55,785 nucleotides of DNA, from NCBI GenBank assembly GCA_913050305.1, contig CAJXAS010000001.1, positions 1-55,785 on the forward strand, written 5' to 3'. This document shows, piece after piece, positions 15,459 to 25,101 of the stretch. Origin of the DNA: an uncultured Polaribacter sp. GTDB lineage: Bacteria > Bacteroidota > Bacteroidia > Flavobacteriales > Flavobacteriaceae. Under the pieces are notes generated by a model. That model searched no databases, was not told the origin of the DNA, and saw only the letters and a program-made list of their open reading frames with translations. Within the stretch, counting starts at the first letter, position 1; every line of letters starts with the position of its first letter. Both the position numbers and the translations under genes were made by a program.

Positions 15459-16883
15459 ATGATAGAAATAGCTGTAGATTTTAATAAAAAATTGTTGGAA
15501 AAATTCCCACACCACCCCACAATTAAGCAGCGTAAGTTGTTAACATTATTAAGTGATTTTATTTTTAACGAAAATAAAAATGCTTTATTTCTTCTGAAGG
15601 GATACGCCGGAACGGGGAAAACAACCACTATTGGTACGTTTGTAAATTCTTTAGGGACTGCTGGTAAAAAATCAGTATTATTAGCACCCACAGGAAGAGC
15701 AGCAAAAGTAATTGCATTATACTCTAAAAAACCAGCATTTACAATTCATAAAAAAATTTATTTCCCTAAAAAACAATCAAATGGCTCTGTTGCTTTTGTT
15801 TTACAACCTAATAAACACACAAATACGGTCTTTATAGTTGATGAAGCTTCCATGATTCCAGATGGTAAACAGAATCAGCAATTATTTGATTCTAGTTCTT
15901 TGCTAGATGATCTGATCTCTTATGTATATTCAGGAGTAAATTGCAAGTTGATTTTTATTGGAGACACTGCTCAATTACCTCCAGTAAAGCTTAGTGTTTC
16001 TCCTGCTTTAGAGCAAGATACATTAACATACGATTACCATAAGGAAGTAACAGAAATTGAGTTAGATGAGGTGATGCGGCAACACGAAGACTCTGGGATT
16101 TTGGCAAATGCAACTGCTTTAAGATTGTTATTAAAAAATGAAGATGAAAAATTTCAGTTTGATGTTAATTTTGCAGACATTGAAAGATTAGAAGATGGTT
16201 ATGATATTGAAGATGCAATTGTAACAGCATATGAAAGTGATGGTGTAGAAGATACGGCGTTTATTGTGCGTTCTAATAAAAGAGCAAACGAATATAATCA
16301 GCAAATAAGATATAATATAAGGGGTCAGGAGAATGAGATTTCTGCTGGAGACTATATCATGATTGTTAAAAATAACTATTTCTGGTTACCAGAATCTTCT
16401 ACAGCTGGATTTATTGCAAATGGGGATATTTGCGAAGTTTTAAAGATTTTTTCTATTAAAGAGTTATATGGTTTTAAATTTGCTGAGGTAGAAATTAGAA
16501 TGATAGATTATCCTGAAATGCATCCTTTTGAAACGGTGTTGTTATTGGATACTTTAACCAGTGAGAGTCCGTCTTTAACTTATGAAGAATCTAATAAGTT
16601 ATACCAAGCAGTTAAAGAAGATTATGCGCACGAAAAGTCTAAGTATAAACAATTTATGGCTATTAAAAAGAATGTATATTTTAATTCTCTGCAAGTAAAG
16701 TTTTCATATGCAATGACCTGTCATAAATCTCAAGGAGGGCAATGGAAAACGGTTTTTATAGAACAACCTTATTTGCCAGATGGTGTTTCTAAAGAGTATT
16801 TTAGATGGTTATATACAGCAATTACAAGAGCACAAGAAAAGTTGTATTTAATTGGTTTTAAAGATGATTTTTTTATTGAATAG
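15459..16883 (+). CDS. RecD-like ATP-dependent DNA helicase (AAA_30 / UvrD_C_2)
   Basis: A 474-aa SF1B helicase. Residues 1-30 are helical, then Walker A GYAGTGKTT near 50, a ssDNA-binding motif (LAPTGRAAKVIALYS), Walker B VFIVDEASMIPD, and IFIGDTAQLPPV. The C-terminal UvrD_C_2 region is FSYAMTCHKSQGGQWKTVFIE followed by WLYTAITRAQEKLYL. It is shorter than RecD or RecD2 (no N-terminal extension), like the Dda/Pif1-sized RecD relatives common in Bacteroidetes. It starts divergently from the membrane-protein gene. TATCTTTG (15435-15442) is a -7 box that forms part of a GTATC-TTT-GATAC palindrome. Confidence 0.88.
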   Translation: MIEIAVDFNKKLLEKFPHHPTIKQRKLLTLLSDFIFNENKNALFLLKGYAGTGKTTTIGTFVNSLGTAGKKSVLLAPTGRAAKVIALYSKKPAFTIHKKIYFPKKQSNGSVAFVLQPNKHTNTVFIVDEASMIPDGKQNQQLFDSSSLLDDLISYVYSGVNCKLIFIGDTAQLPPVKLSVSPALEQDTLTYDYHKEVTEIELDEVMRQHEDSGILANATALRLLLKNEDEKFQFDVNFADIERLEDGYDIEDAIVTAYESDGVEDTAFIVRSNKRANEYNQQIRYNIRGQENEISAGDYIMIVKNNYFWLPESSTAGFIANGDICEVLKIFSIKELYGFKFAEVEIRMIDYPEMHPFETVLLLDTLTSESPSLTYEESNKLYQAVKEDYAHEKSKYKQFMAIKKNVYFNSLQVKFSYAMTCHKSQGGQWKTVFIEQPYLPDGVSKEYFRWLYTAITRAQEKLYLIGFKDDFFIE

Positions 16884-17067
16884 TTAGTATTTATTAGAGA
16901 GAAGTATATCGAAATTTCGCTTGATATTTAATAGGTAAATGCTACTAAACTAATATAAATAACTGTTTTTTCAGTTCATACAATTAGAATACAACTCACT
17001 TAAAATACGTGTTTTCTTTATTTAGTTAGAGAAAAAAGTAATATTTTTAAGATTCGAAAAAATATAC

Positions 17068-17925
17068 ATGAGTACAGATAAAAAATTTACCGCAGAAGAT
17101 TTTGAAAACTTAAAGAGTACTGAAGATTTATTAGAGTTAATTAAACAAAAAAGCGGTTTGTATAAAAAGGTGCATAAAACACTTTTATACACAGAAGAAC
17201 TTCGTCTTTTGCAGATAGAATTAGTGAAATTACAGCGTTGGATTTCTAAGAAAAATAAACGTGTTGCTATTATTTTTGAAGGTAGAGATGCTGCAGGTAA
17301 AGGTGGTAATATTCGTAGGTTTATGGAGCATCTAAATCCGCGCTCTAGTAAATTAGTTGCCTTAAATAAGCCAACTGAAGTAGAAAAAGGTCAATGGTAT
17401 TTTCAACGTTATATTAAAGAGCTACCAAACCCAGGAGAAATTGTTTTTTTTGATAGAAGTTGGTACAATAGATCCGTAGTCGAGCCTGTTATGGGATTTT
17501 GTACACAAAAACAATACAAAGAGTTTTTAGTACAAGTGCCAGAATTTGAACACATGATGTATGAAGATGGTGTTATTATTATTAAATTTTGGTTGTCAAT
17601 ATCTAAGGATGAACAATTAAAAAGGTTTGAAGAAAGAAAAGAAAATCCTTTAAAGCGATGGAAATTTAGCCCAGTAGATAAACAAGGACAAACACTATGG
17701 GATAAGTATACACATTATAAATCGGAAATGTTTTCAAAAACACACACTTCATATAGTCCTTGGATGATTATAAAAAGTAATGATAAAGAAGTAGCAAGAT
17801 TAGAGTCCATAAGGCATGTAATCTCTCAATTTGATTACGATGGTAAGGAAGAAACTAAAATTACATTAACACCAGACCCTAACGTTGTTATGCGTTATTT
17901 TAGGTCTAATAGTAATATAGATTAA
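17068..17925 (+). CDS. ppk2: Polyphosphate kinase 2, first tandem copy
   Basis: A 285-aa PPK2 enzyme that uses inorganic polyphosphate to phosphorylate nucleotides (or the reverse). It shows Walker A GRDAAGKGG (72-80), the following IRRFMEHLNPR, ALNKPTEVEKGQWYFQRYI (98-116), Walker B FFDRSWYNR (127-135), and the lid segment RKENPLKRWKFSPVD. It is a single-domain type. Whether AMP, ADP or GDP is the acceptor cannot be settled by eye. It is followed after only 4 nt by a second PPK2 gene. The 184-bp upstream gap shows no clear promoter match. Confidence 0.93.
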   Translation: MSTDKKFTAEDFENLKSTEDLLELIKQKSGLYKKVHKTLLYTEELRLLQIELVKLQRWISKKNKRVAIIFEGRDAAGKGGNIRRFMEHLNPRSSKLVALNKPTEVEKGQWYFQRYIKELPNPGEIVFFDRSWYNRSVVEPVMGFCTQKQYKEFLVQVPEFEHMMYEDGVIIIKFWLSISKDEQLKRFEERKENPLKRWKFSPVDKQGQTLWDKYTHYKSEMFSKTHTSYSPWMIIKSNDKEVARLESIRHVISQFDYDGKEETKITLTPDPNVVMRYFRSNSNID

Positions 17926-17929
17926 TGGT

Positions 17930-18715
17930 ATGGAATTAAAATTAACAGATCAAGAACTACGTAAGTTAAGCACCAAGAAAGGTCTTTTAGCACTTTTATC
18001 TAAAACACCTTTGAGTATTGAGAGGAGCTTAAGATATGTGGATTATGGAAAAAAATTAAAAAAACTTCAAGTAGAACTCATACGTTTACAAACTTGGGCA
18101 ATTAATAATAACGAGCGTGTAATTATTGTTTTTCAGGGGAGAGATGCTGCCGGTAAAGGTGGTGCAATTAGAAGGTTAACAGAGCGTATTAATCCGCGAC
18201 ATATGAGGATTGTAGCTTTAAATAAACCAACAGAAGATGAGCAAACACAATGGTATTTTCAAAGATATGTAGCTCAGTTTCCAAAAGCAGGTGAGATTGT
18301 TTTTTTTGACAGAAGTTGGTATAATAGAGCGGTTGTAGAGCCGGTAAACGGTTTTTGTACAGCAGAAGAGTATGAAGTTTTTATGAATCAAGTAAATGAT
18401 TTTGAAAAGATGATTTTAGAATCTGGAATTCATTTAGTTAAAATTTATATGTCGATTTCTAAAAAAGAACAAGCCAAACGTTTTGTAGATATAAAAAGCA
18501 ACCCGTTAAAGCAATGGAAAATGACTAAGTTGGATGAAAAAGCACAAGTTTTGTGGGAACAGTACACAGAATATAAGAATGCAATGTTTCAGAAAACGAA
18601 TACAAAGATTTCTCCTTGGAAGGTAATTAGAGCAAACAGAAAAACAGAAGCTCGAGTAAACGTAATTAATCACGTTTTAAATAGTATTCCTTATGATAAA
18701 GATTTAGAAATTTAA
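17930..18715 (+). CDS. ppk2: Polyphosphate kinase 2, second tandem copy
   Basis: A 261-aa PPK2 paralogue of the preceding gene with the same motifs: Walker A GRDAAGKGG (70-78), INPRHMRIVALNKPTEDE, Walker B FFDRSWYNRAVVEPVNGFC and lid KSNPLKQWKMTKLDEKAQ. The N-terminal helix and the C-terminal 25 residues differ from copy one, which is about 20 residues longer at its C-terminus. The pair is cotranscribed, so they may form a heteromer or split nucleotide preferences (one AMP-type, one ADP-type). That is inference. The 3' end overlaps the convergent ArsC-like gene by 4 bp. Confidence 0.93.
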   Translation: MELKLTDQELRKLSTKKGLLALLSKTPLSIERSLRYVDYGKKLKKLQVELIRLQTWAINNNERVIIVFQGRDAAGKGGAIRRLTERINPRHMRIVALNKPTEDEQTQWYFQRYVAQFPKAGEIVFFDRSWYNRAVVEPVNGFCTAEEYEVFMNQVNDFEKMILESGIHLVKIYMSISKKEQAKRFVDIKSNPLKQWKMTKLDEKAQVLWEQYTEYKNAMFQKTNTKISPWKVIRANRKTEARVNVINHVLNSIPYDKDLEI

Positions 18716-19344
18716 TTTAGTTTTTTTTTAACTTCATTAAAAATAAAAAATATTTCTGCCGCAATTTGTTCGTTTGTTTTTAAGTAGGCTGATTCCTCTT
18801 CGGGTGTTTCGTCGGAAAATTTTGGATCTACAAATGGTAAATGAAACCTTTCTAGAGCCGTTGGTATAAAAGGACAATTTTCATCAGCATTATTGCAAGT
18901 TGTAATTGCTATAAATGGGCTTTTGTTTGTTTCATCATCAAACCTTTTAGAAAAACCAAGAATAGAATTTTCACTTTCTTTAAAAGTAATTGCGTATTTA
19001 GGATTTTCATGAGAGAAATCTACAACTGTAAATTCGAAGCCAACAGATTGTAATGTTTTTACTGTATTCTTATAAAAAGCTGTTACTTCTGTTCCACCAG
19101 AAAAAGCATGTATATTTAAATTGAAATAATTTGCCGCATAAAATGTCCAAACTTGTCCTAATTGACTTCTTCTAGAGTTATGAGTGCATATAAAGTTTAA
19201 GTTTACAACTTTGTTTTTAGTGTATTCTTCTGTAATCTTTTTGGAAATTTCAAGCAACACTTTTATTCTATCCTCGTCTAGTTTTATTTTTTTTGAGGCT
19301 AGTGTAAAGAAGTTTTCTGTAGAAATGATAGAAGTTTTAGACAT
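18712..19344 (-). CDS. Low-molecular-weight phosphatase-fold protein, thioredoxin-type arsenate reductase-like
   Basis: A 210-aa protein of the LMW protein-tyrosine-phosphatase superfamily. The P-loop CTHNSRRS has nucleophile Cys53 and Arg59. Further on, ITTCNNADENCPFIP supplies Cys150 and Cys157, spaced by six residues like Cys82 and Cys89 of staphylococcal pI258 ArsC, which relay oxidation to thioredoxin. HLPFVDP then matches the ArsC WGFDDP region. An N-terminal extension of about 45 residues is absent from classical ArsC. No ars operon genes are near. It may reduce arsenate, or act as a tyrosine phosphatase, as related flavobacterial proteins are often named. Confidence 0.8.
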   Translation of the reverse strand: MSKTSIISTENFFTLASKKIKLDEDRIKVLLEISKKITEEYTKNKVVNLNFICTHNSRRSQLGQVWTFYAANYFNLNIHAFSGGTEVTAFYKNTVKTLQSVGFEFTVVDFSHENPKYAITFKESENSILGFSKRFDDETNKSPFIAITTCNNADENCPFIPTALERFHLPFVDPKFSDETPEEESAYLKTNEQIAAEIFFIFNEVKKKLN

Positions 19345-19398
19345 ATGCTTATTTTTGCTGTAAAATTAATGACTTTTAATTAAAATCGGATTAATATA

Positions 19399-19956
19399 AT
19401 GTTAAGAAAGGGCATAGAAATTGGTAATAAAGTGGCTGTATTAGACGATGTTTTAAAAGGCGAAGTTACAGCTATTTCAAAAGATTTTATTTCTATTAGA
19501 ACTTTAGACGGTATGATTTTTAATTTTAAAGAGAAAGAATTAGTTAAAATTGAAATAGAACAGCAAGAGTTAACAAAGTATTCAAACATAAATAATGACT
19601 TCTTAAAAGAAAAGATCGATCAATCTAAACCTAAAAAAACTCTTTTTAAAAAGCAAAACAAAGAAGTTATTATGGAAGTTGATTTACATATTAATCAACT
19701 TACAAAATCTTTAAAAGGAATGGATAATTATGATATGTTAAACTTACAGTTAGATACCGCTAAAAGAAAAGTTGAATTTGCAATTCAGAAGCGAGTTTCT
19801 AAAATTGTTTTCATTCACGGAGTGGGTGAAGGGGTTTTAAAATCTGAACTACAATCTCTACTAAATAAATATCCTGTAAAGCATTATGATGCTTCCTATA
19901 AAAAATATGGTTTAGGAGCCACAGAAGTATATTTTTTTCAAAATACAGTCTCATAA
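19399..19956 (+). CDS. Smr-domain protein (MutS2 C-terminal-like)
   Basis: A 185-aa protein. The first 55 residues form a small beta domain (IEIGNKVAVLDDVLKGEVTAI), which looks SH3-like. A charged linker follows (KEKIDQSKPKKTLFKKQNKE), then an Smr domain at about 92-183: EVDLHINQL, KIVFIHGVGEGVLKSEL and GATEVYFF. Smr domains nick or bind branched DNA or act on RNA. The DLH and HGxGxG motifs are intact. It lies 20 nt before the cysteine desulfurase on the same strand and may be cotranscribed. Confidence 0.88.
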   Translation: MLRKGIEIGNKVAVLDDVLKGEVTAISKDFISIRTLDGMIFNFKEKELVKIEIEQQELTKYSNINNDFLKEKIDQSKPKKTLFKKQNKEVIMEVDLHINQLTKSLKGMDNYDMLNLQLDTAKRKVEFAIQKRVSKIVFIHGVGEGVLKSELQSLLNKYPVKHYDASYKKYGLGATEVYFFQNTVS

Positions 19957-19976
19957 AATAAACGTATTTTTATACT

Positions 19977-21110
19977 ATGAATGCTATTTACTTAGACAAC
20001 GCAGCAACTACCAATATGTATCCAGAAGTTATAGAAGTGATGCAAACTGCTATGGCAGAAAATTTCGGAAATCCTTCATCTACCCATCAATTTGGCAGAA
20101 AGGCAAAATCTTCTGTAGAAACAGCAAGAAAAAATATTGCAAAACATTTTAATGTTTCTGCATCTGAAATTATTTTCACTTCTAGTGGCACGGAGGCAGA
20201 CAATTTAATCTTGTACAATGCGGTTCTAAATTTAGATGTTACTAGAATTATTACTTCAAAAATAGAGCATCATGCGGTATTACATGCATGTGATTTTCTT
20301 CAAACGAGTGAAAATATAGTTGTAGAATATGTGAATGTAGATGCATTCGGTAATGTAGATGTTCTACATTTAGAAAAACTTTTAAAAGTATCTAAAGTAA
20401 AAACATTGGTTAGTTTAATGATGATTAACAATGAAATTGGAAACTTGTTATCTGTTCACGAAATTGCTAATGTATGTAAATTAAATAATGCGCTGTTTCA
20501 TTCAGATACTGTGCAGGTAATAGGACATTATAAAATAGACTTGCAAACAACAATGATCGATTTTATGGTTGCAAGTGCTCATAAATTTCACGGACCAAAA
20601 GGGGTGGGATTCGCCTTTTTTAGAAAAGGATTTGGTATTGTTCCAATGCTTCATGGCGGTGGTCAAGAAAAAGGTGCAAGATCTAGTACAGAGAATGTGC
20701 ACGCAATATTAGGAATGGAAAAAGCATTAGAAATAGCACATAATACTCTTGAAGAAGATAAAATACACATAGAAAACTTAAAAATTTATTTTATTACTGA
20801 ATTAAAAAAAATATCAAAAGACTTCCAATTTAATGGGCATTCTGGTGATTTAGAAAAGAGCAGTTATACTATTTTAAGCGTTCGTTTTCCAACACAAAAT
20901 GAGATGTTGCTATTTAGTTTAGATTTGGCGGGAATAGCTGTCTCTGGAGGCAGTGCTTGTCAATCTGGAAGTAATAAAGGTTCTCATGTATTATCAGAAA
21001 TTCTAAAAGATGGTGAAGAAGACAAAACATCTATTCGTTTTTCATTCTGTAAGTTCACTAAAAAGGAAGATATTGACTGTACAATTTTAAAATTAAAAGA
21101 ATTGTTTTAA
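19977..21110 (+). CDS. Cysteine desulfurase (NifS/IscS-like)
   Basis: PLP enzyme of 377 aa that takes sulfur from cysteine for Fe-S clusters and thio-modifications. Landmarks are YLDNAATT (5-12), TSSGTEADN (68-76), His98-His99 in KIEHHAVLH, Schiff-base Lys203 in SAHKFHGPKGVGF and active-site Cys328 in SGGSACQSGS on a flexible loop. The loop form (SACxSGS) places it in the NifS/IscS group rather than SufS. No scaffold gene (iscU or sufB) is nearby, so its role may be tRNA thiolation or general sulfur supply. Confidence 0.92.
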   Translation: MNAIYLDNAATTNMYPEVIEVMQTAMAENFGNPSSTHQFGRKAKSSVETARKNIAKHFNVSASEIIFTSSGTEADNLILYNAVLNLDVTRIITSKIEHHAVLHACDFLQTSENIVVEYVNVDAFGNVDVLHLEKLLKVSKVKTLVSLMMINNEIGNLLSVHEIANVCKLNNALFHSDTVQVIGHYKIDLQTTMIDFMVASAHKFHGPKGVGFAFFRKGFGIVPMLHGGGQEKGARSSTENVHAILGMEKALEIAHNTLEEDKIHIENLKIYFITELKKISKDFQFNGHSGDLEKSSYTILSVRFPTQNEMLLFSLDLAGIAVSGGSACQSGSNKGSHVLSEILKDGEEDKTSIRFSFCKFTKKEDIDCTILKLKELF

Positions 21111-21170
21111 AGATGTTTTTATTAAATTTTAAGAATAGAAATAATCTTATATAGTTTTTTATAAAGTCAC

Positions 21171-21205
21171 AAAAAAAAGCCGAAACTTAATAGTTTCGGC
21201 TTTTT
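21171..21205. terminator. Bidirectional terminator between the desulfurase and yidC
   Basis: AGCCGAAAC / GTTTCGGCT is a 9-bp stem (21178-21186 with 21193-21201) with loop TTAATA. It is preceded by eight A and followed by five T, so it can end both converging transcripts. Confidence 0.88.
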
Positions 21206-21219
21206 ATATATAAACAGTA

Positions 21220-23094
21220 TTATTTCTTTTTTTGTTGTTCTTGTGCTTGTTTCATGGCGTTGTCTATTTTTTGTCTAAACTGACTCTTTTTCTTTTCTGG
21301 TTTCTTTTTATTTTCTTCTATCTGAGCATGAATTTTATCTTCATCTATTACATAGTTTTTAATAACCAACATAATTGCAATGGTTAACAAGTTAGAAACA
21401 AAATAATATAAACTTAAACTACTTGCGTAATTGTTAAAGAAAAATAACATCATAATAGGAGAGAAGTAAATCATGTACTTCATCATCTTACTCATATCTG
21501 GCATTCCCTCTTGCGCAGGTGCTTGCATGTTTGCTTGTTGACTTTGGTTCATTTTCATGTAAAAGAAAATAGCAATCGATGCTAATATTGGAAATAAACT
21601 TACATGGTCTCCATAAAACGGAACTGTAAATGGAAGTTGATAAATCGTATCATAAGATGATAAGTCATTTGCCCACAAAAAACCTTCTTGTCTTACCGCT
21701 AAATTTGTTGGAAAAAACTTAAATAAAGCAAAGAATACAGGCATTTGTAGTAATGCGGGTATACAACCAGACATCATGCTAACTCCAGCTTTCCGCTGAA
21801 CTGCCATGGTCTCTTGCTGGCGCTTCATTGCATTTTCTTTACCAGGATACTTTTCGTTTAATGCAGTTAATTCAGGTCTAATTACCTTCATTTTTGCACT
21901 TGATAAATAAGACTTATATACTAAAGGAGACATAATTAAACGCACTACAATGGTCATTAAGATGATGATCAGACCAAAGTTTGATAAGAACCCTTGCAAG
22001 AAATTAAATACAGGATAAAATACAGTTCTGTTTAAAAACCCAAAAATTCCCCAACCTAAATCTGCTGTTTCATCTAAACCAGTTCCCTCATATGTCTTTA
22101 ATAAATTATAATCACTTGGTCCATAAAACCATTTCATGTTATAATTTAACTCTCCGTTTGTTAAAGCTAATGGCGTTTTTAAGGCGTATCTTTTACTGAA
22201 AACAGTATCTATTTCTTCATCTTTAACTAAATCTGTAGATGTAATTGTTGCGTTATTAAAAGGAGTGTCAGTTAATAAAGCAGAAGAAAAGAAATGTTGT
22301 TGGTAAAAAACCCAATCTATATTATTTGCAACTTCTGTATTTCCTGGTCTAATATATTCCAATTCTCCTTCAGATTGATAATAATACCAAGAATACATTT
22401 GATTCTCTGTTTTTAAACTTTTTTCATGTCTGTAACCATCTAAAGACCAATCTAAATTAATAGGGTTAGAGCCATTAATTACATTACTTAAACCTTGAGA
22501 GCGTATTGAGAAGTTTACCATATATTCTTTTGGCTTCATTTCATATCTGTACTCTAAAAATTGAGTTTCAGATACTTTTAACTTCATAGAAACAATCTGG
22601 ATGTCGCCGTTTGTTGTTATTGTTGGTGCGAAGAATAAATCTTTAGTATTTAAAATTCTATTGTCTGTGGTACCAAAATTAATGTTAAAAGTGGCATTGT
22701 TATCTTTTATCAAGTATAAAGGAAGTGAATCGTAGGTTTTATAGTTTTTAACTAAAGCTTCCTTAATTTGACCACCTTTATTGTTTATAGTTAATTTTAC
22801 AACCTCATTTTCCAAGACAGAAAAACCGTCAGAAGCGTTTATTGCACTTTCAGCAAAGGCACCTAATTGGTTTTTTAAGTTTAGTTTTTTTATAGAATCA
22901 TTTTCAATAGCAGTTGTATTTACAAAGGCATTACTTGTATCGTTATTTGATTCTGGAGATGTTACTATTTCAGTATCAGTAGTGTCATTAGTAGTATCTA
23001 TGGCTGGCTCTTGTGTGCTCATCCACCAAAAAATGATACCCCCTAATAAAATCATTCCAATAAAAGAATTTACGTCGAATTTTTTCTGTTCCAT
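21220..23094 (-). CDS. yidC: Membrane protein insertase YidC
   Basis: Inserts proteins into the inner membrane, alone or with Sec. It is 624 aa. An N-terminal membrane anchor (FIGMILLGGIIFWWM, about 11-25) is followed by an acidic Thr/Asn linker. A large periplasmic beta domain spans about 70-345. The conserved five-helix core starts at GWGIFGFLNRTVFYPVFNFLQGF, with the positively charged SAKMKVIRPELTALNEKYPGKE loop and the GCIPALLQMPVFFALFKFF helix. A Lys-rich tail (KKKPEKKKSQFRQ) may bind ribosomes. It lies downstream of pyrG with a 164-bp gap. Confidence 0.97.
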   Translation of the reverse strand: MEQKKFDVNSFIGMILLGGIIFWWMSTQEPAIDTTNDTTDTEIVTSPESNNDTSNAFVNTTAIENDSIKKLNLKNQLGAFAESAINASDGFSVLENEVVKLTINNKGGQIKEALVKNYKTYDSLPLYLIKDNNATFNINFGTTDNRILNTKDLFFAPTITTNGDIQIVSMKLKVSETQFLEYRYEMKPKEYMVNFSIRSQGLSNVINGSNPINLDWSLDGYRHEKSLKTENQMYSWYYYQSEGELEYIRPGNTEVANNIDWVFYQQHFFSSALLTDTPFNNATITSTDLVKDEEIDTVFSKRYALKTPLALTNGELNYNMKWFYGPSDYNLLKTYEGTGLDETADLGWGIFGFLNRTVFYPVFNFLQGFLSNFGLIIILMTIVVRLIMSPLVYKSYLSSAKMKVIRPELTALNEKYPGKENAMKRQQETMAVQRKAGVSMMSGCIPALLQMPVFFALFKFFPTNLAVRQEGFLWANDLSSYDTIYQLPFTVPFYGDHVSLFPILASIAIFFYMKMNQSQQANMQAPAQEGMPDMSKMMKYMIYFSPIMMLFFFNNYASSLSLYYFVSNLLTIAIMLVIKNYVIDEDKIHAQIEENKKKPEKKKSQFRQKIDNAMKQAQEQQKKK

Positions 23095-23258
23095 GTGTTT
23101 TTTTAAAATGTCAATTTGTCATTTTTTACTAATCATTGAAAGTAAAAAGCGACAAATGTAGCGAAATTGTAGTGTTTTAAAGCGATTTTGCTGTGATTAT
23201 TGTTGATGCAGTATATATTTCAAATAGTGTACCCTTTTAAATAAACTTGATTTAGCAC

Positions 23259-24872
23259 CTATTTTTTAGATTGTTTTAAAGCAGCTTTTATGAAATCTAC
23301 AAATAAAGGGTGTGGTTCTAGTACCGTACTCTTATATTCGGGATGATACTGTACACCAACAAACCAAGGGTGAGAAGAGATTTCTACCACTTCTACTAAG
23401 CCTGTTTTTGGGTTCATTCCTGTGGCTTTCATTCCAGCAGCTTCAATTTGTTCTAAATAGTCATTATTAAATTCAAATCTGTGTCTGTGGCGTTCGCTAA
23501 TAAATTCAGATTTATAGGCCTTAAATATTTTTGAATCTTTTTTTAATTCACAATCCCAAGCTCCTAGTCTCATGGTTCCACCTTTTTCGGTTACACCTTT
23601 CTGACTTTCCATTAAATTAATAACTGGATGTTTTGTGCTTTTATTCATTTCCGTAGAACTCGCATTTTCTAGACCTAATATGTTTCTAGAATATTCGATA
23701 ACGGCCATTTGCATTCCTAAACAAATTCCGAAAAAAGGAATGTTGTTTTCTCTGGCATATTTTACAGCTCTAATTTTTCCTTCGATACCTCTATCGCCAA
23801 AACCAGGAGCTACCAAAATACCATTTACACCTTCTAGTTTTTTTGCTGCATTCTTAGGTGTTAAACCTTCAGAATGTACCCAACGCACTTTTACTTTTGT
23901 TTCATTAGAAGACCCGGCATGAATAAATGCTTCGGTAATCGATTTGTAAGAATCATGTAATTCTACATATTTACCAATTAAGGCAATTTCTACTTCAGAT
24001 TTAGGATTTTTATGTTTCTTTAAGAATTGATTCCAAACTTTTAAAGCTGGTTCTCCTTTAGAAGAAAGCTTTAATTTATTTAAAACAACAGTATCTAGAC
24101 CTTGTTCTAACATTAAATTTGGTACATCGTAAATTGTTTCCGCATCTATAGACTGTATAACGTCTTCTTTCTTAACGTTACAGAATAAAGCTAGTTTGCG
24201 TTTTATCTCGTCAGATATTTCATGTTCTGTTCTACACACTAATATATCTGGACTTACACCACTTTGCATTAACATTTTTACTGAATGCTGAGTTGGTTTT
24301 GTTTTTAATTCTCCAGCGGCAGCTAGATAAGGCACCAATGTTAAATGAATAACAATGGCATTTTCAGAACCTTTTTCCCATAGTAATTGACGCACAGACT
24401 CTACATAAGGTAAAGATTCTATATCGCCTACTGTTCCTCCAATTTCTGTAATTATAATATCATAATCTCCGGTTGCACCTAAAAGTTGAACTCTACGTTT
24501 AATTTCATCTGTGATATGCGGAATTACTTGTACTGTTTTTCCCAAAAACTCACCTTTACGCTCTTTGTTTATTACAGATTGGTATATTTTACCTGTAGTA
24601 ACATTATTTGCTTGAGAAGTAGGTATGTTTAAAAAACGTTCGTAATGCCCAAGATCTAAATCGGTTTCAGCACCATCATCAGTTACATAACATTCCCCAT
24701 GCTCATAAGGGTTCAACGTCCCTGGATCTATATTAATATATGGGTCTAGTTTTTGGATGGTTACAGAAAAGCCTCTTTCTTGCAATAGTTTTGCTAAAGA
24801 CGCTGCAATAATTCCTTTTCCAAGTGATGAAGTTACGCCTCCTGTTACAAAAACATATTTAGTGTTACTCAT
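23259..24872 (-). CDS. pyrG: CTP synthase
   Basis: Makes CTP from UTP, ATP and glutamine, the last step of pyrimidine nucleotide synthesis. It is 537 aa. The N-terminal synthetase domain begins KYVFVTGGVTSSLGKGIIAASLAKLL and contains DPYINIDPGTLNPYEHGE and EIGGTVGDIESLPYVE. The C-terminal glutaminase has FFGICLGMQMAVIE with the nucleophilic Cys, then RHRHRFEFN and a final HPEY. I start at ATG 24872 (MSNTKYVF). A longer frame to 25034 would add 54 low-complexity residues and cross the rpmH promoter. Confidence 0.97.
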   Translation of the reverse strand: MSNTKYVFVTGGVTSSLGKGIIAASLAKLLQERGFSVTIQKLDPYINIDPGTLNPYEHGECYVTDDGAETDLDLGHYERFLNIPTSQANNVTTGKIYQSVINKERKGEFLGKTVQVIPHITDEIKRRVQLLGATGDYDIIITEIGGTVGDIESLPYVESVRQLLWEKGSENAIVIHLTLVPYLAAAGELKTKPTQHSVKMLMQSGVSPDILVCRTEHEISDEIKRKLALFCNVKKEDVIQSIDAETIYDVPNLMLEQGLDTVVLNKLKLSSKGEPALKVWNQFLKKHKNPKSEVEIALIGKYVELHDSYKSITEAFIHAGSSNETKVKVRWVHSEGLTPKNAAKKLEGVNGILVAPGFGDRGIEGKIRAVKYARENNIPFFGICLGMQMAVIEYSRNILGLENASSTEMNKSTKHPVINLMESQKGVTEKGGTMRLGAWDCELKKDSKIFKAYKSEFISERHRHRFEFNNDYLEQIEAAGMKATGMNPKTGLVEVVEISSHPWFVGVQYHPEYKSTVLEPHPLFVDFIKAALKQSKK

Positions 24873-24999
24873 GGTATTCTTAGGTTTGCGTAAAAGTACT
24901 AACTCTAAAAATTCTGTCAAATAAAAAAGGTAAAAACATTTGTAAAAATGTGTATTTTTGTTAGATCGAAAAATATTATAATTTTTTTTCAAATAGTGT

Positions 25000-25029
25000 T
25001 TGTCAAAAATAAAAACAATTGTATATTTG
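25000..25029 (+). promoter_or_regulatory. Promoter of rpmH
   Basis: TTG (25000-25002), 19 nt, TATATTTG (25022-25029), followed by C. It matches the Bacteroidetes consensus and leaves a leader of about 65 nt before the L34 start, which could carry autoregulatory structure. Confidence 0.8.
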
Positions 25030-25101
25030 CCCACGCTTTAAAAGAGGTAAATTTCTGAAAGCAAAAAAAAGTAATCAAGAAGATATTTAAAAATACATAT
25101 A

